In this document: one piece after another, positions 1 to 9,999 of the stretch
Layout: each line of letters begins with the position of its first letter
Numbering within the stretch: the stretch's first letter is position 1
Assembly (NCBI GenBank): GCA_964017195.1
Contig: OZ024897.1
Span: forward strand, 7,763,951-7,827,950
DNA length: 64,000 nucleotides
Reading direction: 5' to 3'
From: Siderastrea radians
Taxonomy: Eukaryota; Cnidaria; Anthozoa; Scleractinia; Rhizangiidae
The notes under the pieces: generated by a model
What the model was told of the DNA's origin: nothing
The model's database searches: none
Seen by the model: the letters and a program-made list of their open reading frames with translations, nothing else
Made by a program: the position numbers and the translations under genes

Positions 1-80
1 ATTTATAGATGGGACTTGAAAGCGCGCACAGGCCGACGAGACAAAACCCGGGGACAAAACAAAGACAGAATCCTACTTAC

Positions 81-176
81 CAGAGAGAAAAATAGATTTA
101 AAAAGAGTTTCCATTTCAGTGGAGTTGTTCCAGGTGGATAAAATATCCTTCTCACGCGAGACTTTAAGAAATCCAT
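81..176 (-). CDS. possible first coding exon of an unknown minus-strand gene
   Basis: Reading the minus strand, an ATG at 176 opens 32 codons that run into a good splice donor (CTG|GTAAGTAGG, intron starting at 80). The peptide begins MDFLKSR and is basic and then hydrophobic; I recognise no domain. The sequence to its right is relatively CpG-rich, as a promoter might be. This rests only on an ATG plus a donor site, so it may be chance. Confidence 0.2.
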
Positions 177-1394
177 CGCCAGCAGAGATCTTTCCTTCCC
201 CTCAGACAAGTGAAGTAAATTGCTTTGGAGAGTGGCTTTGACATCTTTTGTAATCGTTACGTCAAGCGACCTTGCTCATCTGATGTCGTTACCAGGGCAC
301 GCCGGGGCCAATGGACATGACTCGGCATCTTTCACCCTCCCCTAGTGAGGCGGTTTTGTCCAATCGCAGAAAAACGCACCTTTTCAGCCAAAAAACTGAG
401 CCTGGTTCAAGCTGTGATATAAGCAAAAGCTCAGCTGCAAGAATAAGCACATAGCGAGATACGCACGAACTCAGCTGCCGAGTGTCATTTCGCGATTTTA
501 TGAAACAATCGTAAAACTTGGTTTCCTCTCATGCTATAAGCACAGGCACAGGAAAAATTCAGCAAGAACCAGCGCCTGCGTGAGATGAGCAAAGGAAAAG
601 AAACTTTAACCCGTTTTTTGTGCTGGTGTCTTATATTTCTGTGGTGCTTATACGTTTTTCTTCATCTTGTGGAGGCGTGTTTTAATTAAAAAAGCGCATC
701 GGACTTTCCTGCGACCGTTCGGTCGGAAGATCTCGGTGTCGGTAGTTTCTGGGGTGGAAGGCAAAAAGGGTTTGCCGGGATCTTCTGATGGAACTTATTT
801 TAACCTTTATTACATATAAAATACTCCTTGCAGTCAGTCTGGAAAGGGAAAATAAAATGATTGATTTATTGATTGTTTATAACAATATAAATCTAGACCA
901 CCTTCTGTCGACGGGCGCACGTGAAGTCTGGAGGTAAAGTTCCATGACAAAGCATCCTAAAGCTATGCCCCTTTAATGGTCACATGTCTATGACTTAGCT
1001 GCTCAGTTATGTAGCTGTTAGTCACAAGATTTCCAATAGCCATATCAGGTACCTACTAATTTAAGTACCTTCGGATAATCAATGAGGCATGGCAAGCTGT
1101 AACTCTGCAAATATCCTTAAATACGAACATCATTAGCCTTTGCTTTCTACACCAGTAATCAGTTTTACTTTTTTTTGCGCTCACACCCACGTTCGCGGGC
1201 AGTCTTGTTGTTGTTCTATAATTTGTATTAGGACCTGTAATCTTTTGAATACTTTTCAACATTTCATTTCGCTACATTGCAAATCAGTATACTATTAATT
1301 ATCTTTTATGTAATAGGGTCTATGTGCACATGTGTGATGGTTTACTGAAGTCCTCAGTTAAGAAACTTTGCTCCACATTGTCTCTCTCTAACCA
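177..1394. other. non-coding stretch, nothing recognised
   Basis: AT-rich sequence with stop codons in all frames and no domain-bearing ORF. The part around 230-760 is less AT-rich and could be promoter sequence for the exon candidate at its left, but no TATA box or other element stands out. Confidence 0.4.
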
Positions 1395-1960
1395 GGTGTA
1401 TAAATGGGTACCGGCGACATACGGCTGGGGATAACCTTGTGATGGACTAGCATCCCATCCAGGGGGGAATAGCACTGGGGCACCCAACGAGAAAATTTTA
1501 GCAAAATACTTGTAATTTCATTTTCTGCTTTCTTGGATTGTTTCAGAGCTTCTTAAAGGCGTATTTGTGTAAGCCAATACAGATTGATCTGTTCGGCGTT
1601 TCTAGCTAAAAATTTAGGCCACAGAAAATTTCAGGAAAAAGAATCCTAGACGTCAAATTTCTAAGCAGCTGATGGCTCCCCGAAAATGCTAGCTGACCTT
1701 ATTTTGCACTCTAAAGGACATATTTTTCCCTCCGAAAACAATAGGAACTAATAAGTCCTCTTGTCTACGAAAGTCCAACGTGATGTTTCGCCAAAGAAAT
1801 CTTTAGCTTTCACTGGAATTAAGTCCGAAAATCTCAGGTGATCTTAGGCCTTCCGAACAGATATTCCCCGCAACGAACCGTTGGGCGCCCCTGATAGCAA
1901 TACTCCCAGTTGCTTCATGCTACAGAAACCGGGATAAGCTCCGGCTGTGTGGGCTACACT
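1395..1960 (+). repeat. dispersed host repeat interrupted by a MITE
   Basis: Two pieces of one repeat (about 1395-1474 and 1894-1960) are separated by a 419-bp insertion. The left piece holds GATGGACTAGCATCCCATCC and the right piece resumes with AGCAATACTCC and a CATGCTACAGAAACC block. The two read as one continuous unit once the insertion and one copy of its target duplication are removed. Confidence 0.6.
1475..1893. mobile_element. short inverted-terminal-repeat DNA element (MITE) with 6-bp TSD
   Basis: The element starts CTGGGGCACCCAACG and ends CGTTGGGCGCCCCTG, imperfect inverted repeats of 15 bp. It is flanked on both sides by ATAGCA (1469-1474 and 1894-1899), a 6-bp target-site duplication. 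The interior has no coding capacity, so it is a non-autonomous DNA transposon. The superfamily cannot be told from the sequence. Confidence 0.75.
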
Positions 1961-2029
1961 AGACTGCGAGCAGTCTCTCTTTTGCTCTAAAATCCGTGCT
2001 GAACGAAGCGAAAATAGCGAGCGTGAGCG

Positions 2030-2098
2030 AGCGAGATTTTCGAGCGGCGAGCGGCGGGCGGCGAGCGGCGAGCGGCGAGCGGCGAGCGGCGAGCCTTT
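2030..2098. repeat. GC-rich 7-bp minisatellite (GCGAGCG-type)
   Basis: About eight tandem units of GCGAGCG/GCGGGCG variants. They give Arg/Ser/Gly-rich ORFs in several frames of both strands, which I treat as artefacts of the repeat. Confidence 0.85.
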
Positions 2099-2586
2099 CT
2101 CTTATTCGTATCTCACAAGTGGGAAGCAGCTTCAAGAATAAGCGTAAGCACTGCAGTGAATGCATTTTTCTTGAGTTTGTGCTTATGCTTGTGCGTGTCG
2201 CACAAGTGAGAACCAAATAACGTTACCGCACAGTAATGATAATCCAAAAAGAAAAAAACTTAAAGTGGCAGTATCACGAGGATTTTGCTCGCGTATGTAG
2301 CCCTGTAAAAGCCAATAATCACATTTACATCAATGAAAACCGAAAAATAGTGGCCCATTTCTTGTTAAGACACCATACTAAAATTCAATGAAACTATTAA
2401 TTAGTTTCTTTGGCCACGGATGGCCAGGATGGAAACGGATTAGAACTTGAAAACGTTCGGCGAACGTTTTCAAGTTCTGTGTTTGTATCTTGCAAAAATC
2501 ATTGAAAACTTATTATGGTTTGCATTCCTTGCAAAAATTCACTTGATATCTTCCTCTTGGTGTTCCAGGAGCATTTTGAGTGTGAG

Positions 2587-3015
2587 CCCCCCGGGGGGGA
2601 TACTCCCTATAATGGCTTATACGGGGAGGCTCCGCCCGAAAGGGGTACCCTTTTCAGGCTTCAGGTATATAAAAGGGTAGGATTTCACGAGCTGAATTAT
2701 ATGAAAGGGCAGGAAAATCTGTCATTTAGGTATCTAAAAGGGCCTTTAATTATCGAGTAGATAATAATATTGTTTTTTGGTTAACATCTCTTCGGTAGTA
2801 CTGTTCTCCCCTAATATCCTTCATTACTGCATTCCAAGGGTTTAGAAAAGGGATGCAGTGTTCTTAAGTAGGTATGTGAAAGGGGTACCATTTGCCAAGG
2901 TATATGAAAGGGGTATCTTTTCTGTCAAACATGGTATCTAAAAGGGTAAGGGGTCGGACATCGGGGCGGAGCCTCCCCGTATAAAACTTTGTTGTTTGCC
3001 CCCCCCCCCCCCCCT
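2587..3015. mobile_element. foldback element with GC-rich arms
   Basis: The left arm has a CCCCCCGGGGGGG start and CGGGGAGGCTCCGCCC; the right arm has the complement GGGCGGAGCCTCCCCG followed by a poly-C run. The interior carries several dispersed ATATGAAAGGGG/TATCTAAAAGGG motifs. No coding capacity is seen; it resembles a non-autonomous foldback element. Confidence 0.55.
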
Positions 3016-3304
3016 GGGTGTGAGCGAAGGCATTTAATCATAATTTTAGCAAAGTTATGACGAGACGCGAGCAAAATCCCCGTGATACAACCCCTTTAAG
3101 CTGGTCAGTTGTGGCAATTTCGTACTAATGCAAGGTTTGTTAGCCGTTGCTTGCGTTGTTGCTTTTGATATCGCAGTTTTTTCCTTGTTGTCGTTGTTGC
3201 CTTTTTTCAGTTTACACTCTTTCACTCTTCATTAAACACTCAGAAGACGGCAACGTTCCGCTGTGGAAAGATTGTGATAGTGACTCACCAATATTTTTTT
3301 CTAG

Positions 3305-3478
3305 GGTTTTATTGGTGAAGTACTATGAAGACGAGCAAGCTGTTCAGAACTATACTGAAAAAAGTAATATAAGCAAGATGAAAAGTAAAAGTACCAAGAG
3401 AGGACGACTGGAAGTTGAAGTACTGTCTTCAAAAGGCCGCATTAAGTCAACAGGGTAACTGCTTCAGTCCCGAGAAAG
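3305..3478 (+). other. weak exon-like segment
   Basis: A pyrimidine-rich acceptor (TTTTTTTCTAG) precedes and a donor (GAAAG|GTAAGC) follows a stretch that is open for about 50 codons and then has an in-frame TAA. The encoded peptide is Lys/Glu-rich and unrecognised. The stop makes an internal exon unlikely in this frame. Confidence 0.15.
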
Positions 3479-3614
3479 GTAAGCGCTGTTATGATTCAAG
3501 TAACTTTGAAATGCTATTGATTGAGATGTGATCCCGTTCAATATTCCCCTTGAAAAAAAAAACGAAGTAGAAGGTGATTGCTTAAAGCCCACCTATTAAT
3601 TTTCACGCGCTCTC

Positions 3615-5540
3615 ATTGTGTGGACGCTGTGTTCACGCTGTAGGAGTTCATTTACAGGCTCAAAAGTTAAAACTACTTTGTAAGACATAAATAACAGCAC
3701 CACTGGCAAGGACTGCTCAAAAGCATTAACTTGAACACTAGTCGCACTGTAGAATTTCATTTAAGACTTAAAAGTTTAAACCACTTTGTTGAATTGCCCA
3801 GTAGCTTTCATTTGAGTGTTCACACTTTAGGATTTCATCTATAGACTCAAAAATTAGAACCATCTTGCACAGCATAATAAACAGCACCACAGGAAAGTAC
3901 TGCTCGGTAGCTTTCATTTGAATGGTCACACTTTAGGATTTCATCTACAGACGCAAAGTTGGAGCGACCTCGTACACCATAATAAACAGTATCACAGCAA
4001 GGGACTGCTTTGCAGCTTTCATTTGAACACGTTGAATGATTACATTTTGGGCCTTAGTCCGCAGACTCAATAGTAAGGACATATAAGTGTAGGGTACCGC
4101 TCAGTAGCTTTCACTGTTTGAAAGTTTACGCCTGCCTTAAGTTCTCATCAGATTTTATGACACTATATGTATGATGATCCACGGACGCAAAATTTCCATC
4201 TACCCTGTACAGCATGATAAGTGGTGCCACCGAAGAGTACTGCTTAATAACTTTCATTTGAATGGTCACACGTTAGGATTTTATCGACAGAATTAAGAGT
4301 TAGAGCCACCTTGTACAGCTTTATAAACATCACTTTGGAAAAGCACTGCTCAATAGCTTTCATTTGAACGGTCACACTTAAGGATTTCATCCACAGAATT
4401 AACAGTTAGAACCATCTTGTACGGCATAATAAACAGCACCACAGGAAAGTATTGCTCAGTAGCTTTCATTTGAATGGTCACACTTTAGAATTTCTTTAAC
4501 CGTCTCAAAAGTTAGAGCCACCTTGTACAGCATAATAAACAGCACCACAGGAAAGTACTGCTCAGTAGCTTTCATTTGAATGGTCACACTTTAGAATTTC
4601 ATCCACAGACTCAAAAGTTAGAACCACCTTGTACAGCATAATAAACAGCACCACAGAAAAGTACTGCTCAGTAGCTTTCATTTGAATGGTCACACTTTAG
4701 GATTTCATCCACAGACTCAGAAGTTAGAACCACCTTGTACAGCATAATAAACAGCACCACAGGAAAGTACTGCTCAGTAGCTTTCATTTGAATGGTCACA
4801 CTTTAGAATTTCATCCACAGACTCAAAAGTTAGAACCACCTCGTACAGCGTAATAAACAGTACCACAGGAAAGTACTGCTCAGTAGCTTTCATTTGAATG
4901 GTCACACTTTAGAATTTCATCCACAGACTCAAACGTTAGAACCACCTTGTACAACATAATAAACAACACCACTGTTCCGTGTTCCCGGGTGGGGGGGGGG
5001 GCACTTGACCCAAGTTTGGGTGTAGGGGGCCACTGAGGGTCTGAAACCCCTACCCTGTTTACGACAAAATTACCTAAAATAGGATAAATGACAAAATCCA
5101 CACTATTTTACACATTTTTAAAGTGTTTTAAAGACCAGCAAACGTCTCTGATCTAGGATTGTAAAATATTGTGTGAGCCATTATTGACGAAAGCAATCCT
5201 GTAACCATACCCTGTTTGGGACAAGTTCAGACCCTGTTTAGAACAGACTCACACAAAATTTCATACCCTGAGAGGCCAAAAAAGAAAACATACCCTATCC
5301 AGAGGCACGTCCGCGTATAGGTCATATAAGCCACTACCCGCCTCCCCCCCCCCTTCCCCCTCCTCGGGACCGTACTATTCAGTAGCTTTCATTTGAATAG
5401 TCACACTTTGGGATTTCATCCACACACTCAAAAGTTAGAACCACCTTCAACAGAATAATGAAAAGCGCCTTTGGAAAGTATTACTCAATGGCTTTCACTT
5501 GAATGCTCACACTTTTGGATTTCGTTCGCGGCTTCAAAGG
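3615..5540 (+). repeat. tandem array of a 106-bp satellite unit, with an insertion
   Basis: Degenerate to nearly identical copies of a 106-bp unit. Each holds CAGCATAATAAACAGCACCA, a CTTTCATTTGAATGGTCACA block and TTAGAACCACCTTGTA. Copies around 4420-4960 are closest to each other, with a clear 106-bp period (for example 4528, 4634, 4740). The array is broken by unrelated sequence at about 4973-5366. Related copies occur elsewhere in the window, including NOS introns. Confidence 0.9.
4973..5366. mobile_element. insertion inside the 106-bp satellite array
   Basis: The satellite unit stops after AACAACACCAC and resumes at GTACTATTCAGTAGC. Between them lies about 394 bp bounded by a poly-G run on the left (TTCCCGGGTGGGGGG) and a poly-C run ending CTCCTCGGGA on the right, so the ends are roughly inverted. 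The middle has repeated TACCCTGTTT motifs. Probably a foldback-type insertion; no clear TSD. Confidence 0.5.
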
Positions 5541-6423
5541 TAAGCATTACATTATGTAAGGTTTATGTCTGGGAATGTTAGGCTTAATCTCGTAAAGAAT
5601 AAGAAAGATAGTTGAATGGTGCGTCGTAAACATGGTGCTTTTATTCTTAAAATATTAAGTTTCTTTCACTTTTTCTCTTTCTGTCTCTTAATTAATAAGC
5701 AGTTAATTAAAGAAAGCGAACCAGGCTACGAATTTACTTTTTTCCCTATGGTTTATTATTATTTTTTGTATTCAATTTACAATACAAGAAGTTGATGTAA
5801 ACAGGTAAACAAGTAAAAATTAATGAAATGAAGATGTGTCCATCGCAGCTGTAATTGTTAGCCCAAAGAAAAGAATCCTGTTAAAGCCAAACCCCGAAAA
5901 TCTTTTTTTCGGGCTTAATTCGCAATAGTTTGAGGTGATTCCATCGAAATAGAAGGAATATTTAAAATTTTCTAAGACTTGGTCCAAATGGTAATCATAA
6001 CATTTCAAAAATGCAATAAAAAATAGGGTCACCGTGCTCGTTTTCGCACAACATGGATAGCTATTAACGGCAACTATTCGACCCGCAAGGTTTTCCTGAG
6101 AAACCCTAGCAATCAGAAATGAGAACTATAATTTCTTTAAAATGTCATTTCTTGCATTGAAATATTGGAGCAGTTCAACAAAATAGACATTCATCTTGCA
6201 TTGTGTACTATTTTAGTTGAACAGGAATGAAGATTATAAAATAAATTTTAATAAAGTTTCGATATAACGTGCGCTCTGATTGGTTGAAACAGCATGCTTT
6301 ATCAGAGTACAGATGCACGGAGTAACCCGTGTCGCCCTGGTGTCGCCATTCTGGGCGCGCTGCCAAGCTGAAAACCTTTCTTGCGCGCGCTTGCAAACTA
6401 TGAATAAAACTTGTTTTGAAATT
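5541..6423. other. AT-rich non-coding stretch
   Basis: No ORF with recognisable content, no RNA gene and no obvious repeat structure seen. Confidence 0.4.
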
Positions 6424-6538
6424 ATGAATATATGAAATTCATATATTTGAACTGCGGAATGAAGAATTAAATGTAAAGAAGATCCTCGCAGTTATTAACG
6501 CAACTTACGCAGTTGCGAAAAGAAAGCCTGAAAAAATC

Positions 6539-6612
6539 AGGCTTGCCGGGATTCGAACCCTGACCTCTGCAATACCTGTGCAGCGCTCTAACCAATTGAG
6601 CTAACAAGCCAA
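6539..6612 (-). pseudogene. tRNA-like sequence (SINE or tRNA pseudogene)
   Basis: On the minus strand it has TTAGCTCAATTGG (A box, D arm) and GGTTCGAATCCC (B box, T arm). An anticodon stem CTGCA/TGCAG encloses a CAGGTAT loop, giving a GGT-like anticodon but with A rather than T at position 33. There is one extra T between acceptor and D arm. Most likely a tRNA-derived repeat rather than a working tRNA. Confidence 0.55.
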
Positions 6613-6796
6613 CTGGGAGCTGGTCATTAAATTGGTTCGTAATATACCCGGGAAAGGTGAAGATGAAATTATGAATATATGAAATTCATATATTTGAACT
6701 GCGGAATGAACAATTAAATGTAAAGAAGATCCTCGGAGTTATTAACGCAACTTATGCAGTTGCGAAAAGAAATCCTGAAAAAATCAGGCTCCCAGT

Positions 6797-6869
6797 TGGC
6801 TTGTTAGCTCAATTGGTTAGAGCGCTGCACCGGTATCGCAGATTTCAGGGTTCAAATCCCGGCAAGCCT
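6797..6869 (+). pseudogene. tRNA-like sequence, second copy
   Basis: Plus-strand relative of the copy at 6539-6612, with the same extra T after the acceptor and a CCGGTAT anticodon loop. It has diverged at several positions (TTTCAGGG, TTCAAATCCC). Its position between inverted flanks suggests it moved or was duplicated with them. Confidence 0.55.
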
Positions 6870-7012
6870 GATTTTTTTCAGGCTTTCTTTTCGCAACTGC
6901 ATAAGTTGCGTTAATAACTGCGAGGATCTTCTTTACATTTAAAACTTGTTTTCTTGCAAATTAAAGCCAATTTCTTTACAAATGTGAGCAAAGCTATATT
7001 ATAAAACAAATT

Positions 7013-7190
7013 AAAAAAAAGCCAAAACCGTGCTTTGTTCTGTGATAAAGCACACAAGGAAGTGACGAGAGCACTTAAGAAGAAGGGAGAAGCACTCGCC
7101 TGCGGCTCGTGTTCACCCTACACTTCTTTCGTGCTCTTGTCACTCCCTTGCGTGCTTTATCACAGAACAAAGCACGGCTTTGGCTTTTTT
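7013..7190. mobile_element. hairpin MITE
   Basis: Near-palindromic arms: GCCAAAACCGTGCTTTGTTC with a TGTGATAAAGCAC block on the left and its complement ending AGCACGGCTTTGGC on the right. The middle is short and GC-richer. No coding capacity. Confidence 0.7.
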
Positions 7191-7454
7191 ATTTGTTAAT
7201 TAAAGATTCGCTCCGTGCGCACATACCTTGCTGTACCTAAAGATGTGTTCTTTTTGGTATTGAAATAAAAATATCTCAAAGCAGAACTTTTAACTTTTCT
7301 TAAAATCGCGATATATGATAGTTAACATAATTAATAAAGACCGTTTATTAAACCCGTTTGCAGCTGACCTAGCTGAATTACAGAGCTATAGTATAATGAT
7401 ACTAAAACGATACTTAGGACCGGAATATATTACAATGTTACAAATGCTGTTATT

Positions 7455-7960
7455 TAACAATTATTCGCCGAAGGCGAAGTGAATATTGTGGAATAATCTC
7501 CGAGACGATATCGAGGGGATTACTCCACAATATTCGCTGAGCCTGAGGAGAATAATTGTTTTAGTATAATTGCTCAGGTGATTATCAGAGCAAATGCATT
7601 TTCTTTTTTCTTTCTCCAGAAACATCAAAAATCGCGCGGCGGCCATTTTGAAAATTAGTGCTTCAGTATTATAATTACCTCGCGCGGGGTGATTATAGCA
7701 ACATATGACGTAATCCTCGACCAATCAGTGCGCGCGCTTCTCTATAATCACCTGCTCCCAGTTGTTCAAAAGTTGGATAACACTATCCACCGGATAAATC
7801 ACTATACAGTGGATAACGCAATTGGTTTCCCTAACACTTATCCACTGGATAGTGATTTATCCGATGGATAGCGCTATCCAACTTTTGAACAACTGGGGCC
7901 TGAGCAATTATACTAAAAACCAATAAAACGTAGTTTTAAGATCTAACTAAAATTGCTCAG
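7455..7960. repeat. nested palindromes
   Basis: Three palindromic units. At about 7455-7560 is a hairpin around CTCCGAGACGATATCGAGG. An outer pair, TTAGTATAATTGCTCAGG (7561) and CCTGAGCAATTATACTAAAA (7899), encloses further sequence. Inside that is a palindrome at 7757-7898 (GTTGTTCAAAAGTTGGATA / TATCCAACTTTTGAACAAC). The pattern suggests MITEs inserted into one another. Confidence 0.75.
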
Positions 7961-8237
7961 GCCGTAACCGTATTCCATTTAAATCCATGCACTAAAAAAT
8001 GGGGGTCACCGTCCTCGCTTAGGAGAAAACGACCATTTCTTTCTCTGAACAGCTCAGTTTTCAAAGCAAACATACCAAGTTCCGAACGTGCGCCCGCTTG
8101 TCCGCGCGCTAATCACGCAAAAAAGGATGCGCAGAAAGGATGCGCAACGCAATTGAATGGAATCACCTTAAATTGCAATCACAGCTGCAATGGTTTCCGC
8201 AGTTCACATTCTATGTTAAAAAACTTAGTTAACTTGC

Positions 8238-8510
8238 ACGATTGGTTTATGTCAACTCAAGGGTAGAAGTTTTTTTTGTCTTTTTAGGCAGGTGGTAGTG
8301 ATGTTTTTTTTTTGTTTTTGTTTTCAGACATAGCAAATGAAATAAAATTAAAACAACCAGTAGTAAAAAATATATTTTTCAACTTACTCCGTTTGTTCAA
8401 ACTAATACACCCGCCGAAACGCCTGAAAATATTTCAAACCTATTAAAGTTGTCTTCAGGCCGATTTTTCTCATTAGTGCACCGTTTTTCTGGTCTACTAG
8501 CAACCGTTCT
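8238..8510 (+). repeat. dispersed direct repeat, copy 1
   Basis: About 270 bp, beginning near ACGATTGGTTTATGTCAACT and ending near GTTTTTCTGGTCTACTAGC, recurs in direct orientation at about 9737-9992. No coding content is recognised. Confidence 0.7.
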
Positions 8511-8686
8511 CAAGAATCCCGTTGAAGCCCGAAAATAAATTCACAGTTGCTTAAATTGCGAATACAGCTGCGATGGTGACATCTTCATTTCATTTGTATT
8601 GCCGCAGTTCACATCATTTTCATTCTATGTTTCATTCCTTTCACGGGTTAAGATGAACTCAATAAATTGGCCTGCTCCAAATGTAT

Positions 8687-8761
8687 GGGTCTTAGTAGCT
8701 CAGTTGGTAGAGCACTGCAGCGCGAACGCAGAGACCACGGGTACGAATCCCGTTGAAGCCC
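8687..8761 (+). pseudogene. tRNA-like sequence (GCG-type anticodon) in a short duplicated context
   Basis: It has TAGCTCAGTTGGTAGAGC (A box), an anticodon stem CTGCA/CGCAG with loop GCGCGAA (anticodon GCG if read at positions 34-36, but C at 33) and a T arm ACGGG/CCCGT. The acceptor pairs imperfectly. The flanks at about 8520-8650 and 8760-8870 are direct duplicates of each other, so the copy lies within a repeated segment. A SINE-like repeat is more likely than a functional tRNA. Confidence 0.5.
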
Positions 8762-9199
8762 CCAAAATCTTTTTCAATTGCTTAAATTGCGATTACAGCG
8801 GCAATGGTGACATCTTCATTTCATTTGTATTTCCGCAGTTCACATCATTTTCATTCTATGTTAAAAAACTTAGTTAACTTGCAATTGGTTATTTGATTAG
8901 CCCTTCCTACCAAAAAGCTTAGAAGTAGTAAAAATTGCTGTAAAGTGGGTTTTAATATCTTTTGGGAGGAAAAAATTTTGAACTCTATCATAACTATCTT
9001 GTATCGGAACCAAATTCAGTTGTAAGCTTTGTTTGAGTCGGTTCATTTTTTTCTCCCTTTTAGAGTTGATCATCGCTAAAAGGTTGATCAACATAGTGGT
9101 TAGAATATTTCATTTTCTCGGTCGGAAGGCTAAAATCTGATTAAAACTGACCATTTCTGATAGGATGAAAAGAAATCTTGGTTTGGAAAATTTTTGCAG

Positions 9200-9327
9200 G
9201 TGCATCCGAAGAGAATTTTAAGACCAGGACGCTGAGTTCAGAGGCGAACAATCCTGAAGAGAGCCAAGAACCTCCTTTATTAGCGGCGATCAAGACAGGT
9301 CCTCCGTTTTTCCGCTTTGGAGGAAAG
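9200..9327 (+). CDS. candidate internal exon, product unknown
   Basis: A polypyrimidine-AG acceptor (AATTTTTGCAG) precedes 128 bases that stay open and end in a consensus donor (GGAAAG|GTAATG). The peptide is polar then Pro/Phe-rich, ending in PPFFRFGGK; I do not recognise it. It is on the NOS strand but 19 kb upstream of the PDZ exon, so it could be an exon of another gene or chance. Confidence 0.25.
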
Positions 9328-9736
9328 GTAATGTATTTTTTTTTATCAGTAACTGTAGTTTAAGTGATTTGTTTCCTTTGGGTTTCGTCGTTTTCATAAG
9401 GGCATAGTAGAAATTAAAAGGGTTCCGACAAAGCTCAAGAGTATGATTTCAAAGGTGTTGTATACAAGAGGTTTTTCTGAGGTTTGCCGTAAACGAAAAT
9501 GGCAAAATGTGATATCACTTTGGGTTTAAACATAACAATAGCACACTGCTTTTGCCAACAAATAATCAGGAAAATCACTTGTATTTTGAAAAAATCCAGT
9601 GGTTTTAAATCTTTAAAAACTTGCCATTTTAGTTAAGGAGTATTAACAGGTCAAAACTTGGAATCATCTAAAAAATTTTGCCAGCAAATTTTATAGGAAA
9701 GGGTAAACGCTTGTTTGTAATATAATGAAATTTGTC

Positions 9737-9992
9737 ACACGATTGGCTTATGTCAACTTGAGGATTAAAAGTTTTTTTTTGTCCGCAGGTGGTACTGATT
9801 TATATTTTTTTCAGACATAGCAAATAAAATGAAATAAAAACAACGAGCAATAAAAATATATTTTTCAACTCAGTCCGTTTGATCAAACTGATACACCCGC
9901 AGAGACGCCCGAAAATATTTCAAACCTTTTAAAGTTGTCTTTTATCCGATTTTTCTCATTAGTGCACCGTTTTTCTGGTCTACTAGCTACAT
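9737..9992 (+). repeat. dispersed direct repeat, copy 2
   Basis: Second copy of the segment at 8238-8510, with several small differences and a shorter T tract. Confidence 0.7.
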
Positions 9993-9999
9993 CTCAAGA

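Larger units (their letters stand above)
6424..6945. repeat. composite direct/inverted repeat carrying two tRNA-like copies
   Basis: A roughly 115-bp flank (GAATATATGAAATTCATATA, then a GATCCTCG(C/G)AGTTATTAACG block and an AAAAAATCAGGC end) occurs directly at 6424-6540 and 6664-6787. Part of it recurs inverted at 6868-6945. Two tRNA-like sequences of opposite orientation sit between these flanks, so the right half can fold into a long hairpin around a tRNA-like core. Confidence 0.8.

Noticed and set aside
3615..4970. Possible CRISPR array
   Set aside because: Units are contiguous 106-bp tandem repeats without unique spacers of constant length, and the genome is eukaryotic.
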